Assembly: GCA_038215095.1 (NCBI GenBank) | Contig: JBBQRG010000018.1 | Location: forward strand, 1-41,249 | Source: DATACN01 sp038215095 | GTDB taxonomy: Bacteria > Actinomycetota > Thermoleophilia > Solirubrobacterales > Thermoleophilaceae | Direction: 5' to 3' | Length of the DNA: 41,249 nucleotides | Part shown: in pieces, positions 23,086 to 32,942 of the stretch | Position numbering within the stretch: the first letter of the stretch is position 1 | How the letters are laid out: each line of letters opens with the position of its first letter | Notes under the pieces: generated by a model | Database searches by the model: none | Told to the model about the DNA's origin: nothing | The model's input: only the letters and a program-made list of their open reading frames with translations | Position numbers and translations under genes: made by a program

Positions 23086-23959
23086 TCAGCCGGGCAGCCG
23101 CTTGCGCGCGGCGGCCAGCCCGGCGGGCGGCCCCATCCCCTTCCAGGGGTCGCCCTTCGCCGCCAGCCGCCGCAGGACGTTGCGCACGGTGTAGCGGTCC
23201 GGGCGCAGCCGGGAGTCCGAGAGCTCGCCCCACTCGAGTGGCGTGGCGACCGGCGCGCCCGGGCGCGGCCTGACCGCGTAGGGCGGCACCGCCGTCTGGG
23301 CGTAGGCGTTGCGGTTCACGTCGATCAGCAGGCGGTCCCCGCGCTTGGCCTTGCGGAACTCCATCGTCAGCTCGTCCGGGTGGCGCTCGGCCATCACCGA
23401 TCCCACGTCGTGGGCGAAGTCGCGCACCTCCGGGAACTCCGGTCCGCGCCGCAGCGGCACCCAGAGGTGCAGGCCGCGCGAGCCGGTCGTCATCGCGAAC
23501 GGCTCGAGGCCGAGCTCGCGCAGCAGCTCGCCGAGCTGCCGCGCCGCGCGCCTGACGGCGCCGAAGTCGTCCACGGTCGGGTCGAGGTCGAACACCAGCC
23601 GGTCGGGCTGGCGGATCCGGTCCTTGCGCGAGAGCCACACGTGCGGCGTGACGCAGTTCTGGTTGGCCAGGTAGGCGAGCGTGGCGGGGTTGCCGATCAG
23701 CATGGGTCACGCTGCCGCCACGCTTCGTCACCTCCGTGCGGTCGACCCAGTCCGGGTAGTAGTGGGGCATGTCCTTGTGAAAGAAGCCCTCGCCCTCGAT
23801 GCCCTTGGGGAAGCGCTGCATCGACACCGGGCGGCCCTTCACGTGGGGCAGCATCCACTCCGACACACGCTCGTAGTACGCCACGAGGTCGCCCTTCGTG
23901 ATGCCGTCGGCCGGGAACATGACCCGCTCGGGGTGAGTGACCTTCACCTCCTGCTTCAC
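23086..23959 (-). pseudogene. ligD (POL): LigD polymerase/primase domain gene, frameshifted
   Basis: The gene starts at GTG 23959 (overlapping the ligase stop as GTGA) and encodes VTHPERVMFPADGITKGDLV, VKGRPVSMQRFPKGIEGEGF and FHKDMPHYYPDWVDRTEV, then GGSVT. The frame then breaks near 23704 and the rest continues in another frame from MLIGNPATLAYLANQ, including PDRLVFDLDP (catalytic Asp pair), TTGSRGLHLWVPL and a complete C-terminus at 23086. Homologues read GGxVTH at the break, so two bases seem lost (ACC CAC ATG reduced to ACC C ATG) or one gained. The restored protein would be about 291 aa, the normal size of the NHEJ polymerase domain. It is either a real mutation or a sequencing error. 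Confidence 0.85.
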
Positions 23960-24879
23960 GACGGCCGCTCCCTGACCACTTCCGCGGCGGGCTTGTCGTC
24001 GCGCAGGCCCAGGTAGCGGGGGTGGCGCAACCGGCCGTCGCGCGTCCACTCCGTGAACGCAACCTGGGCCACGAGCTCCGGGCGCGTCCAGCGCGCGTCC
24101 CGCGGGACGGGGCGCACGTCGGCGAAGGGAGTCTGGTCCTGCTCCAGATCGCGCATGAGCCTGCCGAGCCGCGCCAGCTCGGCCTGGCCGAAGCCCGTGC
24201 CGACCTTGCCGGCATAGCGAAGCTCGCCGTCCTCGTTGTAGCCCACGAGCAGCGCGCCGAACTCGGTGCGCGACCCGCGCGGCGCGGTGAAGCCGCCGAT
24301 CACCAGCTCCTGCTCGTGGGAGCACTTCAGCTTCAGCCAGTCGCGCGAGCGACCCTGCACGTAGCGGCTGTCGGCGCGCTTGGCGATCAGCCCCTCGAGG
24401 CCCTTCTGGCAGGCCTCGCGGTAGAGCCGCTCGCCGTCCTCGTTGCGGTGCGGCATGAAGCGGACGGGGCCCTTGAATGCGACCGAGTCCCGCAGCAGCT
24501 GCTTGCGCTCGCGCAGCGGCAGGCCCGTCAGGTCCCGGCCGTCCATGCGCAGCAGGTCGAACAGGTAGAGGAAGACCGCGATGCCGCTTCGCCGCGCCGC
24601 CGCGGGGTCGCTGAGCTGCATGCGGCCCTGGAGTCGCGAGAAGCTGGTGACGCCGCCCTTGAAAGCCACGATCTCGCCGTCGGCCACGAAGTCGCGGCAG
24701 GGGTCGCTTTCGAGCGCCTCGGCCAGCTCGGGGTAGCCGCCGTTCAGGGTGCGCCCCGTTCGGGACACAAGGCGCAGGCCGGAGCCTTTCCGGATCGCCA
24801 TGGCGCGGACGCCGTCGAGCTTTCGCTCGAAGATCCAGCCCGGGTCGGAGAAGGCCTCCTTCGCGAGCACGGCCTTCAT
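23956..24879 (-). CDS. ligD (LIG): ATP-dependent DNA ligase (LigD ligase domain)
   Basis: 307 aa, ATG overlapping the PE stop (ATGA). The nucleotidyl-transfer motif I is in WIFERKLDGVRAMAIR (KxDG, with catalytic Lys). Later motifs include FVADGEIVAF (motif III/IIIa region), LEGLIAKRADSRYVQGRSRD (motif IV) and WLKLKCSHEQELVIGGFT (motif V). The OB domain ends with ELVAQVAFTEWTRDGRLRHP. This is the ligase unit that seals double-strand breaks in Ku-dependent end joining. In most bacteria it is fused to PE and POL domains; here it stands alone between them. Intact. Confidence 0.92.
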   Translation of the reverse strand: MKAVLAKEAFSDPGWIFERKLDGVRAMAIRKGSGLRLVSRTGRTLNGGYPELAEALESDPCRDFVADGEIVAFKGGVTSFSRLQGRMQLSDPAAARRSGIAVFLYLFDLLRMDGRDLTGLPLRERKQLLRDSVAFKGPVRFMPHRNEDGERLYREACQKGLEGLIAKRADSRYVQGRSRDWLKLKCSHEQELVIGGFTAPRGSRTEFGALLVGYNEDGELRYAGKVGTGFGQAELARLGRLMRDLEQDQTPFADVRPVPRDARWTRPELVAQVAFTEWTRDGRLRHPRYLGLRDDKPAAEVVRERPS

Positions 24880-25358
24880 CGGCTCGATCGGCGCAGCTCC
24901 TCGATCGTCCTGCCGCTCTTCACGGACTCCGGCTGGGTGCTCACCGGATTGCGGCGGGCGTCCGCCTCCTCGTCCCGCTTCTTGATCAGCAGCCAGCGCT
25001 CGTCCTTGCCCTCGGCCACGCGCCGCAGCGACCAGCCGCCCGTGAGCTTCTTGCCGTCGAGCCAGAACGACGCGTGGCCGTCCCGCAGCTCCTCCTCGAT
25101 CGGGCGCTCGCCGAGGTTGCGGTAGTGGCCGGTGTCCCAGACGATCACCTCGCCGGCGCCGTAGCCCTCGCCGATCACGCCCTCGAAGTCCCCATAGCTG
25201 AGCGGGTGGTCCTCGACTGGCATGGCGAGGCGCTTGTCGCGCGGATCGGTGGATGGTCCCTTCGGGACCGCCCACGACTTGAGCGCGCCCCCGGCCTCCA
25301 GCCTGAAGTCGTAGTGAAGGCTGCTGGCGGCGTGCTTCTGGATCACGAACCTCGGCAT
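24876..25358 (-). CDS. ligD (PE): LigD 3'-phosphoesterase domain protein
   Basis: 160 aa. RFVIQKHAASSLHYDFRLEA carries the catalytic His pair and Asp of the PE domain. It is followed by LKSWAVPKGPSTDPRDKRLA, VEDHPLSYGDFEGVIGEGYG, and VIVWDTGHY with a further catalytic His region; ERWLLIKKRDEEAD ends the domain. PE trims 3'-phosphates and ribonucleotides at breaks before ligation. It is a stand-alone cistron, first in the order PE-LIG-POL, the same order as in the Pseudomonas fusion protein and unlike the mycobacterial POL-PE-LIG. One base separates it from the upstream CDF gene. Confidence 0.92.
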   Translation of the reverse strand: MPRFVIQKHAASSLHYDFRLEAGGALKSWAVPKGPSTDPRDKRLAMPVEDHPLSYGDFEGVIGEGYGAGEVIVWDTGHYRNLGERPIEEELRDGHASFWLDGKKLTGGWSLRRVAEGKDERWLLIKKRDEEADARRNPVSTQPESVKSGRTIEELRRSSR

Positions 25359-25359
25359 G

Positions 25360-26286
25360 TCAGCCCCCTTGCCCGGAGCGCAGCGGCTCGATCTCGAGCG
25401 GGACGCCCTCGTCGCCCACGTGCTCGACCTGCAGGGTGCTGTGCTCGATGCCGAAGCGCTGCTCGAGCATCCCGGACAGGTGCCGGCGGTGGGCCTGGCA
25501 GTCGCAGTCGCGCCGTACCAGCACGTGGGCCGACAGCGACGGGAAGCCCGAGCTGACCTCCCAGAGGTGGAGGTCGTGCACCTCCTCCACGTGCGGCTCG
25601 GCGGCGAGCGCGCGGCCCACCTCGCCGGGGTCCAGCCCGCGTGGCGAGGCCTCCAGCAGCACCCGGCCCGAGTCGCGCAGCAGGCCGTAGCCCGCCCGCA
25701 GCATGAGCGCCGCGACGAACAGGGCCGCGATGCCGTCCGCGCGCGTGAAGCCCGTGGCCAGGATCACCGCGCCGGCGACCGCGGTGGCCAGGAAGGCGAA
25801 CAGGTCGGTGAGGATGTGCTGGAACGCGCCCTCCACGTTGAGGCTGGAGCGGTCGGCGCCGGCAAGCACCCGCGTCGCGGCGAGGTTCACCACGGCACCC
25901 GCGAGCGCCACGATCAGCACCGCCAGCCCGCCCACGTCGGGAGGGTTCACCAGGCGGCCGATGCCTTCGAGCACGATCAGCACGGCCAGGCCCACGAGCG
26001 TCGCGCCGTTGAGCTGGGCCGAGAGGATCTCGGCTCGGCGCAGGCCGAAGGTGAACTGCCCGCCCGGTGGGCGGCTGGCCAGGCGCAGCGCGAGCAGCGC
26101 AAGCGCCAGGGCGCCGGCGTCGGTGAGCATGTGCGCGGCGTCCGAGAGCAGCGCGAGCGAGTGGGCCAGCACGCCCACCGCCAGCTCCGCCAGCATCAGC
26201 GACGCGATCAGCGCCAGCGCCAGCTTCAGCCGCGAGTCGCTCGCGCCCGCCGCATGTGAGTGGGGGTGGGAGTGGGAGTGGCTCAC
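25360..26286 (-). CDS. Cation diffusion facilitator (CzcD/ZitB-like metal efflux)
   Basis: 308 aa from GTG 26286 (the open frame extends further upstream, but the family starts with the His-rich SHSHSHPHSH segment). Six membrane segments; the metal-site helices show SLALLSDAAHMLTDAGALAL and FQHILTDLFAFLATAVAGAV (HxxxD patterns of helices 2 and 5). GQFTFGLRRAEILSAQLNG is the usual linker. The C-terminal soluble domain (VEEVHDLHLWEVSSGFPSLS) matches the CDF dimerisation domain. Exports Zn2+/Cd2+/Co2+ from the cytoplasm by proton exchange; which metal is not clear. It overlaps no neighbour and precedes the LigD cistrons by one base. Confidence 0.92.
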   Translation of the reverse strand: MSHSHSHPHSHAAGASDSRLKLALALIASLMLAELAVGVLAHSLALLSDAAHMLTDAGALALALLALRLASRPPGGQFTFGLRRAEILSAQLNGATLVGLAVLIVLEGIGRLVNPPDVGGLAVLIVALAGAVVNLAATRVLAGADRSSLNVEGAFQHILTDLFAFLATAVAGAVILATGFTRADGIAALFVAALMLRAGYGLLRDSGRVLLEASPRGLDPGEVGRALAAEPHVEEVHDLHLWEVSSGFPSLSAHVLVRRDCDCQAHRRHLSGMLEQRFGIEHSTLQVEHVGDEGVPLEIEPLRSGQGG

Positions 26287-26361
26287 CGCCCCGCAATCGT
26301 CGCAGGCGGCCAAGCGCGAACGCCAGGTTTGTTGTCCCCATCCTGGGGGAAAGGAGGCCGC

Positions 26362-26487
26362 GTGAGCGTCCGGAGAACCATCGGCCGAACCATCGGGGCG
26401 ACCGCCGCGGCCGTGTGCCACCTGGGCTGGTGGCTCGAGTGGCACTCCCGCTCCAGCCCGACCGGCGGCGGCCGCCCGGCCGACTAA
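26362..26487 (+). CDS. Candidate 41-aa small protein
   Basis: GTG 26362 is preceded by a perfect AAGGAGG (26351-26357) 4 nt upstream. The protein has a basic start (MSVRRTIGRTIGA), a short hydrophobic stretch with Trp pairs (TAAAVCHLGWWLEWHS) and a polar Gly/Arg end. It could be a small membrane-associated peptide. It is divergent from the CDF gene and otherwise fills a 213-bp gap. No family is recognised; the strong ribosome binding site is the main evidence. Confidence 0.45.
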   Translation: MSVRRTIGRTIGATAAAVCHLGWWLEWHSRSSPTGGGRPAD

Positions 26488-26499
26488 GCGCGGACGCCG

Positions 26500-27192
26500 C
26501 TAGGGCGTGGTGGTCTGCGGCGTGGGCACCGAGGGGGTGCCACCGCCGCCAGGCTGGGTCGGGGTGGTCTTCTGATTGCCCTGCGAGCCGCCTGTCGTGG
26601 TCTTCTGCTGCTGGTCGGTCTGCTGTTGCTGCTGCTGGCCCGGCGCCTGCTGGTTCTGCTCGGTCGTGTTCGTGTCCTGCCCCTGGCTGGTGCTGCCCTT
26701 CGAGCCCCCCCACAAGGTGGTCCTGTGGTTGCTCTTGCCGATCGAGCCACCGGTGACGAGCTCGGCGCCGGTGATCGCGAAGGCGGCGATCGCGAAGGCC
26801 AGGAAGGCGGTCACCCCGACCGTGCCGATGGCCAGCTTTCGTTTGGTGCTGCGCGGCCGCGAGGCCTCACCGCCCGCGCCGCTGCGGTACACGCGCACCG
26901 GCGGCTCCGAAGCGTGATCCCCCGGTGGGGGCGGGCCGGAGGGAGTGCCCCGCGGGAGCACCGCGGTGCGGCCCGAGGTGAAGCGCTCGGCGATCACGTC
27001 GGTGGGCTTGTGCAGCGCCTCCTGGATCAGGATCACGAAGACAGGGGTGATCGCGGCGGCAATCCATGTGCCGGCGACTGAGAACTGCGAAACGATGACC
27101 GCCGCCGCTGCCGAGGCAAGGCTCGCGATCACGAGCCTGCGGATTTCGAGACGGCGCTCCTCGCGCGCAGAATTGCGCGGGGGCGAGGACAC
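26500..27192 (-). CDS. Conserved two-segment membrane protein with Gln/Thr-rich tail
   Basis: 230 aa. A charged N-terminus (SPPRNSAREERRLEIRRLVI) leads into a hydrophobic pair of segments (ASLASAAAAVIVSQFSVAGT, AAAITPVFVILIQEAL). A proline-rich linker and a second membrane segment (KLAIGTVGVTAFLAFAIAAF, then AITGAELVTGGSIG) follow. The last ~70 residues are low-complexity Gln/Thr/Gly, likely a disordered extracytoplasmic tail. Proteins with this layout are frequent in Thermoleophilia-type genomes as hypotheticals; I know no function. The poly-Gln tract is encoded by CAG/CAA repeats. Confidence 0.72.
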   Translation of the reverse strand: MSSPPRNSAREERRLEIRRLVIASLASAAAAVIVSQFSVAGTWIAAAITPVFVILIQEALHKPTDVIAERFTSGRTAVLPRGTPSGPPPPGDHASEPPVRVYRSGAGGEASRPRSTKRKLAIGTVGVTAFLAFAIAAFAITGAELVTGGSIGKSNHRTTLWGGSKGSTSQGQDTNTTEQNQQAPGQQQQQQTDQQQKTTTGGSQGNQKTTPTQPGGGGTPSVPTPQTTTP

Positions 27193-27217
27193 GCCACCAA
27201 AATAGCGAGGTCGGTGG

Positions 27218-27686
<469 letters not shown>

Positions 27687-27714
27687 TGAGCGCCCCTTTA
27701 CCGGGGATCGGGGG

Positions 27715-27746
27715 CTTCGTAACCGTTTGACACACGAGATACGAAG
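27715..27746. promoter_or_regulatory. Inverted repeat and -35 box before the sugar ABC operon
   Basis: CTTCGTA (27715-27721) and TACGAAG (27740-27746) are perfect inverted repeats flanking TTGACA (27727-27732), an exact consensus -35. No good -10 is seen at 16-18 nt, so the promoter may need an activator. The symmetry suggests an operator for a sugar-responsive regulator. A second small hairpin, CCGGT/ACCGG, lies at 27763-27777. Confidence 0.4.
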
Positions 27747-27809
27747 TGGAAGGGTGCTGGACCCGGTGGGATACCGGTTCGAATCTCAGACTTGGAGGGA
27801 GTCAGAGGG

Positions 27810-29120
27810 ATGAAGGGACGTTCTTTGATTGGTGCGACGCTGGCCCTGCTGGCCTGCTCGCTCTTGCTGGCAGCCTGCGGAAGCAGTGGCGGCGGCAGCA
27901 GCAGTTCGAAGTCGGCGGGCCAGACGAAGGGTGCGAAGGCGGTCGACCCTGCGTCGATTAAGAACGCCAAGGGCAACATCACCTATTGCGCCGGCAAGGA
28001 CACGTCCGGCGACCTCATCGAGGGCATCAAGAACTACAACAAGAAGTACGCGGGGCAGGGCCTCAAGGTCACCCTCAAGGAGTTCCCCGAGGCCGCGGAC
28101 GAGCAGCGCACGCAGTTCATCCAGCGACAGCGGGCCAAGTCGGGCGAGTGCGACGGCTTCGAGTCCGACGTGATCTGGACGGCCGAGTTCGCCTCGCAGA
28201 AGTGGCTGGTGGACATGTCGAAGTACATCGACGCGCGCAAGTCCGAGTTCGTGCCCTCCACGCTCCAGTCGGTGACCTTCGACGGCAAGCGCTGGGGCTC
28301 GCCGCGCGCCACCGACGCAGGCTTCCTCTACTACCGCACCGACGCGATCAAGACGCCGCCCACCACTTGGCAGCAGGCGTACAGCGAGGCGAAGTCCTCC
28401 AACCCGCGCGGGATCGCCTACCAGGGCGGCGCCTACGAGGGCCTGACCGTGCACTTCCTGGAGCTGGCCTTCGCCGCTGGTGGAAAGGTGATCTCACCCG
28501 ACGGCAAGAAGTCCGTGTTCAACAGCCCCCAGAATCTCAGTGCTCTGAAGTTCATGGTGGGCGGCATCAAGAGCGGTGCCGCGCCGAAGGCGAACACCAC
28601 CTACATGGAGGAGCCCGCCCGGCGCGTGTTCGAGGCCGGCAAGGTGGCCATGATGCGCAACTGGCCCTACGCCTACGCGCTCGACCAGCAGGCCAAGGCG
28701 ATCAAGGGCAAGTTCAAGGTCGAGCCGCTCCCCGCCTGGCAGGGCGGTGGCAAGGCCGGCATCCTCGGCGGCCACAACATGGTCATCTCGACCTACTCGA
28801 AGAACCCCGGCGCAACCCTGAAGTTCATCGACTACATGACCTCGGCTCCGGTGATGAAGCGGAACGCAGTCAAGTACTCGAAGTCGCCGACGCTGAACGC
28901 GACCTATGACGACGCCGCGGTGAAGAAGGCGATTCCGTTCGCGCCTCAGCTGAAGCAGGCGGTGGCGCAGGCCCAGTCACGGCCGGTCTCGCCGGTCTAC
29001 TCGCTGATCTCGGAGGCGATCTACAAGAACGTCAACGCGGCGCTGTCCGGCAGCGTCACGCCCGAGGCGGCGATCAAGAAGGCGGACGGCCAGATCACGA
29101 AGGCGATAGCCACCTTCTAG
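27810..29120 (+). CDS. Sugar ABC transporter substrate-binding lipoprotein
   Basis: 436 aa from ATG 27810 (TTG 27792 less likely, since it would lengthen the signal peptide). Lipoprotein signal MKGRSLIGATLALLACSLLL with lipobox LAAC (Cys23), then a Gly/Ser linker. The mature part starts GNITYCAGKDTSGDLIEGIK and includes SDVIWTAEFASQKWLVDMSK and VEPLPAWQGGGKAGILGGHN, as in cluster-B (MalE/LpqY-like) binding proteins. It captures a sugar outside the membrane for the two permeases encoded next. Gene order (binding protein, two permeases, ATPase) is that of mycobacterial lpqY-sugABC (trehalose); the actual sugar is not determined. Confidence 0.9.
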   Translation: MKGRSLIGATLALLACSLLLAACGSSGGGSSSSKSAGQTKGAKAVDPASIKNAKGNITYCAGKDTSGDLIEGIKNYNKKYAGQGLKVTLKEFPEAADEQRTQFIQRQRAKSGECDGFESDVIWTAEFASQKWLVDMSKYIDARKSEFVPSTLQSVTFDGKRWGSPRATDAGFLYYRTDAIKTPPTTWQQAYSEAKSSNPRGIAYQGGAYEGLTVHFLELAFAAGGKVISPDGKKSVFNSPQNLSALKFMVGGIKSGAAPKANTTYMEEPARRVFEAGKVAMMRNWPYAYALDQQAKAIKGKFKVEPLPAWQGGGKAGILGGHNMVISTYSKNPGATLKFIDYMTSAPVMKRNAVKYSKSPTLNATYDDAAVKKAIPFAPQLKQAVAQAQSRPVSPVYSLISEAIYKNVNAALSGSVTPEAAIKKADGQITKAIATF

Positions 29121-29141
29121 GAGAGGTCGAGAGGCCCGGGC

Positions 29142-30071
29142 ATGGAAGCTGCCAGCGCAACGGGGTCGGTTCGCGCCCCAGCCCGGTCGAAGGGGATCGG
29201 CGAGAAGAAGCTCGCGAAGCTGATGCTCGCCCCGTCGATGATCCTGATCGCGCTGGTGGCGGCCTACCCGATCCTGTACGCGGTCTGGCTGTCGATGCAC
29301 GACTACTCGCTCGTGCACCCGGGACTGAGCCGCTTCGACGTCTTCGGGAACTACAAGGACGCGCTCAGCTCCGGCGAGTTCTGGGCCGCCGTCCGGACGA
29401 CGTTCATCTTCACCGCCGTCTCCGTGACCCTGGAGCTGGTGATCGGGCTGGCGATGGCCATGGCGATGCACGCGGCGTTCAGGGGACAGGGCGTGCTGCG
29501 CACGGTCGTGCTGGTGCCGTGGGCCGTGCTCACGGTGGTCACGGCCTTCATGTGGCAGGGCATCTTCCAGTCGCCCCTGGGGCTGGTGCCATCGGTGCTC
29601 GACTCGATCCACGTCGGGCAGAACATCGTCTGGCTGGGCCAGAAGCCGTATGCGCTGATCGTCCTGATCGTCGCCGACACCTGGAAGACCGCGCCGTTCA
29701 TGGCGCTGCTCCTGCTGGCCGGTCTCCAGGTCATCCCGAAGGACCTCTACGAGGCCGGCAAGGTCGACGGCGCGAGCGCCTGGCAGCGCTTTGTGAAGAT
29801 CACGCTGCCGTTGCTTCGGCCCGCGATCCTCGTCGCGCTTATTTTCCGCACGCTGGACGCCCTGCGGATCTTCGACCTCCCGTTCGTGCTCACCAAGGGG
29901 GCCCAGGGCACCACCACGCTGTCGCTGATCGCACAGCAGCAATTGCAGAACAACGGCCTCATCGGCCTGGGCTCCGCGCTGTCGGTGCTCACATTCCTGA
30001 TCGTGATGACGGTGTCGCTGCTCTACATCAGATTCGTGGGCGGCAACATCAAGGCGATGACGGAGGACTGA
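29142..30071 (+). CDS. Sugar ABC transporter permease (MalF/SugA-like)
   Basis: 309 aa. Six predicted membrane helices starting LAPSMILIALVAAYPILYAV. The EAA loop that docks to the ATPase is LYEAGKVDGASAWQRFVKIT (EAA-x3-G pattern with Gly) followed by LPLLRPAIL. It pairs with the next gene product to form the import channel. It starts 21 nt after the binding-protein gene and is in the same operon; GGAGAGG upstream is the likely ribosome site. Confidence 0.92.
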   Translation: MEAASATGSVRAPARSKGIGEKKLAKLMLAPSMILIALVAAYPILYAVWLSMHDYSLVHPGLSRFDVFGNYKDALSSGEFWAAVRTTFIFTAVSVTLELVIGLAMAMAMHAAFRGQGVLRTVVLVPWAVLTVVTAFMWQGIFQSPLGLVPSVLDSIHVGQNIVWLGQKPYALIVLIVADTWKTAPFMALLLLAGLQVIPKDLYEAGKVDGASAWQRFVKITLPLLRPAILVALIFRTLDALRIFDLPFVLTKGAQGTTTLSLIAQQQLQNNGLIGLGSALSVLTFLIVMTVSLLYIRFVGGNIKAMTED

Positions 30072-30075
30072 TCTG

Positions 30076-30972
30076 ATGGAAGCCGCATCGGTACCCCAGA
30101 CGCAGGCCGCCACGCGAGCGCGGACCAAGACGAAGGGCACGAAGAAGGAGGGCACGCCCTGGTGGCTGTGGCTCGCCGTGCTCGGGATCGTGCTGTTCTG
30201 CCTGTTCCCGTTCTACTGGATGGTCAACATCTCGCTGAAGACGGGTCCCGACCTGTCGGGTGCCGCCTTGGCGCCGCCCAATCCGACGCTCAAGAACTAC
30301 TCGTCGATCTTCAAGAACCCCGACTTCACGAACGGCCTCCGCAACTCGGCGATCGTCGCGTTCACCGTCACGTTCCTGTCGCTGATCTTCGGCTCGTTCG
30401 CCGCCTACGCCCTGGCCCGCCTGAAGGTCAAGGGCAAGTTCTGGATCCTGGCGATCGTGCTCTCGGTGAGCACGTTCCCGCCGATTGCGATCGCGGCGCC
30501 GCTGTTCAAGCTCTGGACCGACATCGGCCTGTACGACCGGCCCTACGGCGTCGGCCTGATCATTCCCTACCTCACGTTCGCGCTGCCGCTGACGGTGTAC
30601 GTGCTCACCTCGTTCTTCAGGGAGATCCCGAAGGACCTGGAGGAGGCGGCGCTGGTGGACGGCGCCACGCACTTCCAGGCCTTCTACAAGGTGGTGATAC
30701 CGCTGGCGGCGCCCGGCATGGCGACGGCCGCGATCCTCACCTTCATCGCGGCGTGGAACGAGTTCCTCTTCGCGATCACGCTCACCTCGTCGTCGGACGC
30801 CCGCACGGTGCCTGCGGCGATCGCGTTCTTCACCGGCTCGGTCGAGCACGAGGTGCCGCTGGGCACCATCTCCGCGGCCTCGGTGGTCATCTCGATTCCA
30901 CTCATCCTGATGGTCCTCTTCTTCCAGAAGCGGATCGTGGCCGGCCTGACGGCCGGAGCCGTCAAGGGCTAG
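30076..30972 (+). CDS. Sugar ABC transporter permease (MalG/SugB-like)
   Basis: 298 aa with ~35 hydrophilic N-terminal residues, then six membrane segments (LWLAVLGIVLFCLFPFYWMV onward). The EAA motif is LEEAALVDGATHFQAFYKVV followed by IPLAAPGM. FIAAWNEFLFAITLTSS is the conserved MalG-type helix. Partner of the SugA-like subunit. The start codon lies 4 nt after the previous stop with GGAGG upstream. Confidence 0.92.
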   Translation: MEAASVPQTQAATRARTKTKGTKKEGTPWWLWLAVLGIVLFCLFPFYWMVNISLKTGPDLSGAALAPPNPTLKNYSSIFKNPDFTNGLRNSAIVAFTVTFLSLIFGSFAAYALARLKVKGKFWILAIVLSVSTFPPIAIAAPLFKLWTDIGLYDRPYGVGLIIPYLTFALPLTVYVLTSFFREIPKDLEEAALVDGATHFQAFYKVVIPLAAPGMATAAILTFIAAWNEFLFAITLTSSSDARTVPAAIAFFTGSVEHEVPLGTISAASVVISIPLILMVLFFQKRIVAGLTAGAVKG

Positions 30973-30985
30973 AAAGGAGCAGGCC

Positions 30986-32185
<1,200 letters not shown>

Positions 32186-32210
32186 CGGAACTGGCGCCGT
32201 CGGAAGTCCG

Positions 32211-32942
32211 CTGACAGGCCGCGTCGCGGTCGTCACAGGCGTGGGCCGGACGGCAGGCATCGGCTTCGCGATCGCGCGCCGGCTGCTGGCCGACGGGACG
32301 AGCGTACTGATCCACGCGTGGCCGGCGCCCGAGCAGGACGTGCTCGACGAGCTCCGCGCGGTCGGGCCGCAGCTCGCGTGGCTGGAGGCCGACTTCGGCG
32401 ACCCCGAGGCGCCGCGGCGCGTGATCGAGCACGCCGTGGGCAAGCTTGGGGCGGTGGACGTGCTGGTGGCAAACCACGCGCGCTCGTCGAACGTGGCGCT
32501 CGCGGACGTGACCGCGCAGGAGCTGGACGCGGTCTGGGCCGTGAACGCGCGGGCCGTGGTGCTGCTCGTGCAGGCCTACGCGGAGCTGCACGACGACTCC
32601 CGCCCCGACGGCCGGGTGGTGCTGTTCACCTCCGGCCAGCACCTCGGCCCCATGGCAGGCGAGCTGCCGTATGCCGCCAGCAAGGGCGCGGTGCACCAGA
32701 TGACGCGCTCGCTGGCCGACGCGCTGGCCGGCCGCGGGATCACCGTCAATGCCGTGAACCCCGGCCCGGTGGACACCGGCTGGCCGTCCGAGGAGCTGCG
32801 CGAGCGGCTCCGCCCCGCCTTCCCGTCGGGGCGCTGGGGGCGGCCCGACGACATCGCGCCGGTCGTGGCCTGGCTCGCGTCGGCCGAGAGCGCCTGGCTC
32901 AACGGCCAGGTGATCGACGCCGAGGGCGGCTTTCGCCGCTAG
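32211..32942 (+). CDS. Short-chain dehydrogenase/reductase, probable CTG start
   Basis: The open frame from the first ATG/GTG/TTG (32241) starts at GRTAGIG, inside the cofactor loop, and would lack strand 1. Reading upstream in frame gives LTGRVAVVTGVGRTAGIG from a CTG at 32211, exactly where SDRs start. GGAAG (32202-32206) precedes it, so CTG is the likely initiator (243 aa). Other features: VLVANHAR (NNAG site altered to ANHA), Ser in VVLFTSGQH, PYAASKGAV (YxxxK), NAVNPGPVDTG, and a normal C-terminus GQVIDAEGGF. The NAG change and missing canonical start are unusual. It follows the sugar ATPase by 25 bp and may belong to that operon. Confidence 0.78.
   Translation: MTGRVAVVTGVGRTAGIGFAIARRLLADGTSVLIHAWPAPEQDVLDELRAVGPQLAWLEADFGDPEAPRRVIEHAVGKLGAVDVLVANHARSSNVALADVTAQELDAVWAVNARAVVLLVQAYAELHDDSRPDGRVVLFTSGQHLGPMAGELPYAASKGAVHQMTRSLADALAGRGITVNAVNPGPVDTGWPSEELRERLRPAFPSGRWGRPDDIAPVVAWLASAESAWLNGQVIDAEGGFRR

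Noticed and set aside
27129..27217. Continuation of the permease frame to 27129
   Set aside because: Past the junction the frame is an artefact; the true permease end is in another frame and stops at 27218.
27776..27787. tRNA-like TPsiC sequence GGTTCGAATCTC
   Set aside because: Flanking bases do not pair into a T-stem (ACCGG against CTCAG) and no acceptor or anticodon arm is present.
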